Positions 57,150 through 64,000 of a stretch of DNA of 64,000 nt are shown piece by piece (the first letter of the stretch is position 1; every line of letters begins with the position of its first letter). This DNA comes from Coprinellus micaceus (Eukaryota; Basidiomycota; Agaricomycetes; Agaricales; Psathyrellaceae): positions 3,720,001 to 3,784,000 of the forward strand of contig OX596340.1 of NCBI GenBank assembly GCA_951394405.1, read 5' to 3'. A program made the position numbers and the translations under genes. The notes below the pieces were generated by a model that saw only the letters and a list, made by a program, of their open reading frames with translations, did no database searches and was not told the DNA's origin.

Positions 57150-57584
57150 CGACAATGCAGTGAAACGGATGGGAATGGACGATAGTATGGGTTGTATTGG
57201 GTGGGATGAGAGGCGGGGTGTTTATTGGGTAGGATTGGGGTGGGACGGGACGGATGGGTATCGTACGGGTTGTGTTTAGTGACGCTTGGGTAATTCTTGG
57301 ATTGGGTCTTGAATTGGCTTTTGTTCAGGCGTTCGACGATCGACCTCTCGTGCTTAGCTGTACCCAGGTAACTTCCCCTCGAACGTCCCCGTAACGCCCG
57401 CCTTTGCTCCCGGCTGATATGGGATTCGGGAAGAACGTTGGACGCGTAAGTACGAGCTGTTTCTTCAAGCGCGCCTAGGACTCGAGAGTCCGGCCTCCAT
57501 GACGGCGCTCCCTCTGAATGCGGAAGACATTGGGGAGCCACGAGGCGGACCGCATTGGGTCGTCAACGGGACTCGACTCCGATT
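57150..57584. other. 3' flank of MPDU1 copy C
   Basis: Shares GCGTTCGACGATCGACC and GACCGCATTGGGTCGTCAAC with the flank of the intact MPDU1 gene. No gene. Confidence 0.45.
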
Positions 57585-57749
57585 TAAGCGCCCGGGACTC
57601 TTCATGGTGAACGTTTCATCGTAGGCGGATGGGACGACAAAGGGGGTGCCTATTCAAAACGGTGGTGACATACCGAGCTTTGTGAGGGCATCTACTGATC
57701 TCTGGGAGCTCCCAAGGCTCTTGGTAATGGTGCAGGATGTGGGCGCTTA
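57585..57749. mobile_element. 165 bp MITE-like element (GGGCGCTTA family)
   Basis: Starts TAAGCGCCC and ends GGGCGCTTA; flanks match the 42,901 copy on both sides, so it was most likely carried along in the duplication and did not insert independently. Confidence 0.55.
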
Positions 57750-58076
57750 CTTCTCAGAACTCATCGTTGTCGATCGATGGGAACATCTACACCGGGTAAC
57801 TCTCGTTACGGGATAGGCTGTGTACAGGGCTCCGCCTTACTGTGCACTATGCGCGCTCGCCGACTGTAGGAGTCTGAATCTGGTTTAACGACTTCGTTAC
57901 ATCAGGATCACCGATGTAGCACCCCATACCCTCCCTTGTAGTCTATCCCTTTCAAGTACTCCGTTCATCCTCCTTGCCTAATGGACTTTCTGCGTAGCGG
58001 CTAACAATTGATTGGTCGATCCCACTCATTGACCCGCCATATACCTTCGATTTGCCGCGCCCGCTTCGTTGTATCA

Positions 58077-58115
58077 CGCCGAGCATGCGGAGCGACTCGC
58101 TCCGCATGCTCGGCG
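58077..58115. repeat. Perfect 19 bp hairpin with one-base loop
   Basis: Left arm 58,077-58,095 starts CGCCGAGCATGCGG; right arm 58,097-58,115 is its exact reverse complement, with a single C between. Could be a terminator-like or cruciform-forming palindrome; no gene adjoins it. Confidence 0.9.
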
Positions 58116-58559
58116 AGTGATCGTTACACTACTCTGTCTCGAAGGCTTCACCTTTGCCCGAGGCGACGCTCGTTGTTCGATCAGAACCTGAGGGCCTCGC
58201 GCTTTGACAGGTCGCGTAGTTGACCTCATTGAGCGCGGAACGTGAACCTCGCACAGGCGAGGTTGCTTCTCGCCAGGGAGTGGACGGTAGTCGGATTAGC
58301 TTTGAGTCACTCGTTTCGCCTATACATATCGGACAGTCTGACCGAGTCCCGTTCGAGCTCTTCGATAGTATCACCGCACGGACGGTATGTTGGAGAGATA
58401 TGGAATTGGGCCTTCCAGGAGATAATCCCCTGGATTCAGAGGATACGAGCGACGACATGCGCGGACCTGCCGTAGCGGGAACTCTAGATCATTTCGAGGT
58501 CATCTACGTCCTCGCTCACATGGCCAGAGGCGGGAGATAGGGGTCAAGGAACGCGCTCT

Positions 58560-59900
58560 TTCGCCGACATATATTCGAGGGGTCAATGGATGGCCGCGGA
58601 TGGTGAATAGGGCAGGCAAAGAGTCGGGAGAGCATGGCGACCCGTGTTTAAATTCAAGCCTCGTCGCAGGATCAGGGAGAGGAACGGCGAAGGGTAGGAA
58701 CATTGGCGTTGGAAGGTCCGGCTGTGAGAGGCCCTGAGCCTTAGTTGAACGCCAGACTGGTCTATCCGTGTATAGTCCAAGTGAGAATGCTCTAGAAACA
58801 CAAGCGAAAGTCGCGAGGCGCTCGTTAATCGACATTGAGTACGCGAACTGAGCCGCGATTCCCGGTGCGTTTACAGGCGAAGACGTTCCCGAGATTATGC
58901 ACTGTTCGCGAGGAGGAGATATCTGACTGGCGGGGAAGGAGGGGGTTTGAGCCGAAGAACCTAGCATGGAGAGACGCAGAACATTCGTTGGTCGAAAGAC
59001 GGGGCGTCACGATGTAATCCAGCTTTCGGGGTGCGTACCATGGTCGCGAGACGTTCGAGGGGAGGTTGTTATCCGACGTCGAGTACACGAATCCAGATTC
59101 GGATCCAGAGTCCACCTCCCTACGCCAAGCTTTAATAATAATCGTTCCAGTGGGCATAGCCAAAGACAAGGCGGCCACAACGAGAACGAGGTGTCGCCGG
59201 AAGGGAGAGCTGGGGGCCCGAGAGGGGGCACGGGGTAATACCGTGTATCAGAAGAGCCGAGAGGGGTGAGAAACCCGGCGGATGAGACTAGTTTCTGCGC
59301 AGGCAGACGGGGTGGGGTTGAAAACACGAACAGGTCAGCGGGAGGCTTGTTGGGCCGCCGGGGTGATAGCCAAGAACTCGATTCGCCAGGGATCACAATG
59401 GCGAATGCAAGGTTTTGTCTCTCTAGGGGGATGACAAGGACGTGCTATAGAGACAGCAACGAATGTTAACATGGCCCCGCCATACGGGGTGGAGGGGAGG
59501 ACCAAGGCGTTTGAGCGCCTGGAACACACGTCATGGCCCTGTCGGGAGATGCCGACTGGGCGAGATAAGATAAGATGGGATAACGGGCGCAAATCAGATG
59601 ACGTGTTCGGCGCCTTGATAGGGGCATGATACCTCTTGCTCTCAAACGCCCACCATCGTCCTCTGGATTCAGTCCGACCGACACTATACACCTCCACCCC
59701 CGCTCTTCTTCGACACACGCGCTTTCAACCGAACTCGGGGGCGTGTAAGGCTTGATCACTCACGGTGGACAGACGGGAATTGAGGCGTTCGGGGAGGAAG
59801 GGTAGTGGAGAGGATTCGGCGTTGTAATCGCCAAAGGGCCGTTTGGTTCGGTAAGAATCGACGGGCTTTCATCGCGGGAGTGGTGTGCTCTTTCACCTCC
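58560..59900. repeat. GATA-block D, upstream of MPDU1 copy D
   Basis: Second right-arm copy of the shared upstream block. The minus-strand frame with STSDNNLPSNVSRPWYAPRK (about 59,085) parallels STSDVNLPSNGSRPSCGPRK at 11,007 and STSDHNFPSNISRPRYALR at 54,650. The triple GATA motif is at 59,562-59,575. Confidence 0.6.
59562..59575 (+). promoter_or_regulatory. Triple GATA motif, block D
   Basis: GAGATAAGATAAGATG, followed by GGGATAAC. Confidence 0.4.
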
Positions 59901-60159
59901 TCTACCTCACATATCGACTGACCTCGCCTTCGCTTTAATCAACCTTGTCCATCCTCCGACACCAATCACACTTTCTGCCACTGTTGTCGCATCGCGCCTC
60001 TGGGCCTACCTGTCCCTTTGGCGCCCCTCGGAGTCAAGGGCATCTTGAATCCTCGTCTTAGGACCGATTTCTACCTGGCTGGGTCTCTTCATCCCGCTCT
60101 CCTTGGGATACCGCGGCTAGATCGGTCGCCGTTTCCCTAGTCCTCCTGTCGGTCCCCAC

Positions 60160-62065
60160 CTTGCATATCTCAACCAAGGAGTCTTTGAGCGGATATGTTA
60201 GGCCTCCGTCGTCGAAAGGCTGCACCTCTCCGACCCCCCGCCTCCAATGCGCATTGCTCAAGGTGCTCGGCTTCGCTATCGTGCTAGGGGAGGGTGATGG
60301 AGGTTTCGCGTATTCTCATGTGTATGTCCTTATCCCGTCTCTCTTCATTCCCTTCTCTCCATATTCCCCTTCACTTTACCGTCCTTTTCTTATTATGTCC
60401 CGCATTCCACGCCTTCAAACCACTCGAACAAGAGGAGAAAGAAGCTAACGCCGAACCCCCAGTTCCTTCATCCGCCGCCTACTCCCACTTTCTCGAAACC
60501 CTCTCATGTGGGGTCACATTCACCTTCCACCTCTGCATCGCTTTACCGTTCTCGATCTACAGGGTAAATACCCTCCTTTCTATCGAGAAAGTCGTCGGTA
60601 ACTTCATCGAAATGCCTACGCTCCATCTCTCTATCCTCGAACCTTCCTCAGATACAGCTCAGCACATTCGCGGGTGAGTCTTCCCTCGGTTTTCCTCGTT
60701 CGTTCATTCGCCTGTTACGTCCGCCCTACCCTTCGTTTCTTCATATTTCGATCCCTTTCGTTTTCTATTCACTCTCTTCCTGTCATGTCCGCCCTTCCGT
60801 CGCATGCACGCTGTAGACCTTTCGATTTTCTCCCATTCGTAGATCGACCTACCTTCCGCGGCGTCCCTTTCTTCTCTCCGGCCGTCCGTTTCGCTCCGCA
60901 TCTCCTACTTTCTTCCACCCACTCGGTATTCCCGCACGTTTTCTTTCGGGATCGCTTTCGCCGTTTCACACCTCCGTCTTCCCGTTTGGGGTCGCCAGCT
61001 CGGAGTGCGTGAAGTGGGTATCCCGTGTATGATGAACTAGGGCTTCGTTCGACCTTGGTTGGAGTTCGCTGCCTGCGACCCTGCATATTTGTTCATTCCT
61101 TTCTCCCCTGTCCTTGGCTCCCTGCTATGTTCACGGAACCGCAATGTCTTATCCGCCTCTCCTTAACTCGAGGTTTTATCCCTCGTATTCTCATTTGTTC
61201 GCTGCCTCCGTTCCCGCTTTGGTTCGAATCTGCGTGTTGGCGCCTCCATCATTTCGCTCGTACACCCACGTGGGTACGGATGCATGCTTCGCCGCGGGCG
61301 TGCGGATGTTGGGTTAACGTGTGGATCTGTTCGATTCGTTCGGTTGACGTACTCGTCTCTTCGATTCGTTGGGGTAACTCGTTCATCGCTTTGGTTCGTC
61401 GGTTTCTGCTCTCCTTATTTTCACTTCCGGACATCTCATCGCCTTACCTTGCTTCGTCCTATTCGTTCGGCATTCGATCGCCTTTCTCCCCGCTCCACAT
61501 AGCCTTTCGTTTCCCCGTTTCCTGCCTTCCCCTCCGCCCGTTAAAAGTGTCGTGCTGATTTGAGTCCTCTCTAGGAATCTCTCAAATCCTCGGGTACCTA
61601 CATGGCCCGCGTATTCACAACACCCCCGTCCTCCTTTCTTCCATCCTCGCTTTACCCCTCAACGTCACCCTCAGCTCCCAGTTATATCTTTACTAGTCCC
61701 AGAGGGTGGTCGAAACCCAGGAAATTGACGTCAGAGCTGAGCCGAAGGACTTGGGAAACGGGTCCGAGCAGCATAGAACCACTGCGTCCAGCGAAGTTCC
61801 GTACCACCATGGACATCAACCAACGAAGAGCACCTCTGGGATCGTCAGCCCCTCCCTGTCAACCCTTTCTCTTTCCTCCGCTTCATCCGCCGTCGTACCT
61901 CCCTCCTGTATATCGCCTTCGGGCGTTCGACCTCGACGATCCTGCATTCCGCTGAGTGTCAGTGGAGGGAACTAAAGCCTGCAAGCTTCGCCTGCGCGGA
62001 TAGGGACGCTGCCGATTAGGGTGGGTACGCCGGGTGGGAGGAAGTGCGGTGGGAAGGTGGACTAG
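60160..62065 (+). pseudogene. MPDU1-like pseudogene, copy D
   Basis: Exon-2-like remains at about 60,200-60,320 (HLSDPPPPM, then broken). Exon-3-like at 60,450-60,675 (ETLSCGVTFTFHLCIALPFS, then shortened, skipping the VLGTTVAT helix). An intron-like pyrimidine-rich stretch of about 900 bp follows, then exon-4-like from 61,575 with GISQILGYL, a frame shift, and SSQLYLY followed by stop. A degenerate tail with KDLGNGSEQHR and GGRKCGGKVD-like remains ends near 62,065. Confidence 0.75.
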
Positions 62066-62479
62066 ACCTAGGCGATTCGCTCGCAAGGGGAGAGTGGGTA
62101 GTAGGTTGGAATCGACACTAGGATAGATGTACATGTAGGACGGTACGGTATGGATTGTATTTAGTCCCGTGAACAATATTCATTGGTTTCGCTCTTCGAA
62201 CCGGACTCACTACGGTGTTTCGATGTTCAGCCTTTCATGGGCAATGCTTGACTCTCTCGTTCGACGAGGAATGCCTCTGAATCGACGCCTGGACGCCCTT
62301 TCACCTGGTCATACATTAATTCCTTGGCTGCAAAATATATGCGACTGTATAGATGGGCTGGGATTCCTCCTCGTAAACTCCCGCCTGAACCTTGTGTCGT
62401 CGTTCTAGTCGACGTCCGAGCTCCTTTAAATCCGCTTTTCACTCTACGCTTTGGGCGAATTGTTCGGTTTCCCGCAATC

Positions 62480-62800
62480 CAAAGTTAAATATGCGGATCT
62501 GGGCCGGCAATACGGAGGTGGGTCTATACTTAGGGCACATGCATCACGGGTACCTGGAGATGGGTGGCCCTTGTTCGTCGTTGGTCGAGGGAGGAGTTGG
62601 CCTACGGATTGCAACAGGTTCCCCTAGCACATGTATCCGTAGGCTGTGTATCCGAGGTTCGTTGACGTCGCCGCCCACAGCATGCATGCTGTTTCGTCGA
62701 GGCAGCGACTTCGAAGTTCCGGTCGCCGTAGCGCTCGAGCCTGAAAACGCTAGTCAATTCGGACTCCTTAGATCATCGAAGAGCAGCTAGAGGGTACCTG
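62480..62800 (-). pseudogene. Decayed copy of the small gene at 3,373-4,002
   Basis: DNA similarity to 3,550-3,790, reversed. It is most obvious on the shared antisense frame, FEVPVAVALEPENASQFGLL here against WEVPVAVGLEPDDPSKFVLL there. The coding frame itself is interrupted. Confidence 0.6.
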
Positions 62801-64000
62801 CTCTGGAAGAAGTCGAGTACCATGGGACTCGAAGTCTCCTCCTCCGCTTTCCACTTCCTTCACCGGCATCATCCGCCGTCGCTGTGAGCGGCGTTCTCCG
62901 TTGGAGTCGGTTAAGCCGCGTTTTCGATGTAGGATCTGTACGAGTGGCTTGGGTGTCGTCCATGGCGAGCGCTTCGATCTAGGGCTCTACTGGAAGATAA
63001 GGGGTGGGGACGTTGTGGTGGTGAAGGCGGGTGTGGAGGGGAAAAGGAAACAGGGCAAAGGAAGTTCACAGCACCCAACACATTTGCCGAACGGGAGGCG
63101 CCGTACCTTGTTGGGTTATGTGCGGATGGGGTCCGAGTGGCTGTAACCTTCACAGCCGTGACACCCTCGGAAGGCGTATCGAACGTCCTAAATCGAGTCC
63201 TAGCGCATTAGACCATCGCAAGTCCTATGCATGTTAATCGCCTCGTAGAATGGCCAGGAGAACCGTCGTTCCACAGCAGCGCATATGCGGAGTTGTCTCC
63301 GAATACAGCCCTTTGTAGTCTGATCTCTCCTCGGGATATCGCGCTAACAGAGCATCTTGAATGTGCATATTCTCACAACGGCGGCGCGAGCATCGCCGCT
63401 GTGGGTCGGATACGCCTAGACGCATCGGAGTGATCGCGTCCCCATCTCCACGGCGTCGAGCCAAACACTGCACGGGTAGGTACGCCCCTGGCGTCTCGTC
63501 GTCTTCGCGATGTGCAGCCCGATCCCTCTTCATAGAGTCGTGAAGTAACTTGCATCGAATGGATCTCAATCGAAGCCTCTCGAAAGAAAGGCCATTTACA
63601 AAAACCGAGCTCTGCCAGTGAGCCCAAAACGAAGTTAAACGGATTAGAATCGAGAGCTGGGAGAGGGAACTTATAATGGGAGGTATGACGGTCGTGGCGA
63701 TTATATATCGTCTCCAGAATACGAGACTTATCTTTCGGTGGACGGAGACGCCAATTACATCCACCGGGGTGCGGCTAGAGTATCGGGGATACGACCGACG
63801 CTGAGGTGTGTCCTTTTCAAATGTTCAGAGCGAATACTCGAACTCGATGCGCGAGAGGTAGGGTCGTAATTGGAGTCATTGAGGCCCTCAGTGGGAGCTG
63901 TGACCTTCAACGGTCCTTAGAACAAATTCCTTGGTCACGACATGGTTACAATATTGGCGACCTGAGTCGGCCGCTTGAGTTGATCCTTCAGCAACCCACG
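62801..64000. other. Right end of window
   Basis: No gene recognised. 63,540-63,670 (minus) matches 2,690-2,810 (plus), sharing TGTAAATGGCCTTTCTT and CTTCACGACTCTAT-like stretches. 63,800-64,000 shows nothing I can name. Confidence 0.5.

Larger units (their letters stand above)
43830..63700 (-). repeat. Right arm of large imperfect inverted duplication
   Basis: This is the reverse-oriented partner of about 1,200-22,100. From the core outwards it carries a truncated DUF1996 gene, an intact reductase, a broken GST, a DUF6534 gene, unnamed conserved blocks, an intact UPO, two rounds of GATA-block plus decayed MPDU1 copy, a decayed copy of the small gene at 3,373 and a last conserved block near 63,600. 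The match may continue past the window end. Confidence 0.85.

Overview
The window looks like nuclear DNA of a mushroom-forming basidiomycete (Agaricomycete). The evidence is short GT-AG introns that restore frame in every gene tested, two unspecific peroxygenase genes, a CaaX-ending mating-pheromone-type precursor, DUF6534-type membrane proteins, DUF1996 secreted proteins and GSTFuA-like glutathione transferase remnants. I saw no rRNA, no convincing tRNA, no CRISPR array and no transposase or reverse transcriptase.

Layout. A core of about 22-43.6 kb lies between two arms that carry the same blocks in opposite orientation, so most of the window is one large, old, imperfect inverted duplication. 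From the core outwards, the left arm (about 22 down to 1.2 kb) and the right arm (about 43.8 up to 63.7 kb) both hold: DUF1996 gene, MDR-type reductase, GST remnant, DUF6534 gene, several unnamed blocks, unspecific peroxygenase (UPO), a block with a GATA-motif cluster, decayed MPDU1 copies, and a small hypothetical gene. Noncoding DNA between the genes is also shared, so this is a segmental duplication and not convergence. Both UPO copies are open. The reductase is intact only on the right and the arm DUF1996 gene only on the left. GST is broken on the right and decayed on the left.

Core. From left to right: two further DUF1996 genes in tandem with the left-arm copy (21.3-27.3 kb); a pair of paralogous genes of unknown function (27.4-30.2 kb, minus); a roughly 1.05 kb element with long inverted repeats built from GTTTAAAC-type palindromes (30.26-31.31 kb; a relative lies at 6.77-7.82 kb); a 62-residue pheromone-precursor-like gene with two near-identical peptide units (32.7 kb), flanked by roughly 290 bp direct repeats; then a divergent housekeeping pair, the splicing factor PRP6 (minus, 11 exons, 956 aa) and the dolichol-phosphate-mannose utilisation protein MPDU1 (plus, 4 exons, 406 aa), sharing a 676 bp promoter. 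Four decayed MPDU1 copies (A-D) sit in the arms.

Function. PRP6 and MPDU1 are housekeeping genes. The UPOs, DUF1996 proteins, reductase and GST fit a secreted-oxidation and detoxification theme common in saprotrophic mushrooms. The pheromone-like gene would belong to mating or nuclear recognition, but no STE3-type receptor is visible here. Exon boundaries come from frame restoration, comparison between copies and splice consensus read by eye; there is no transcript support.
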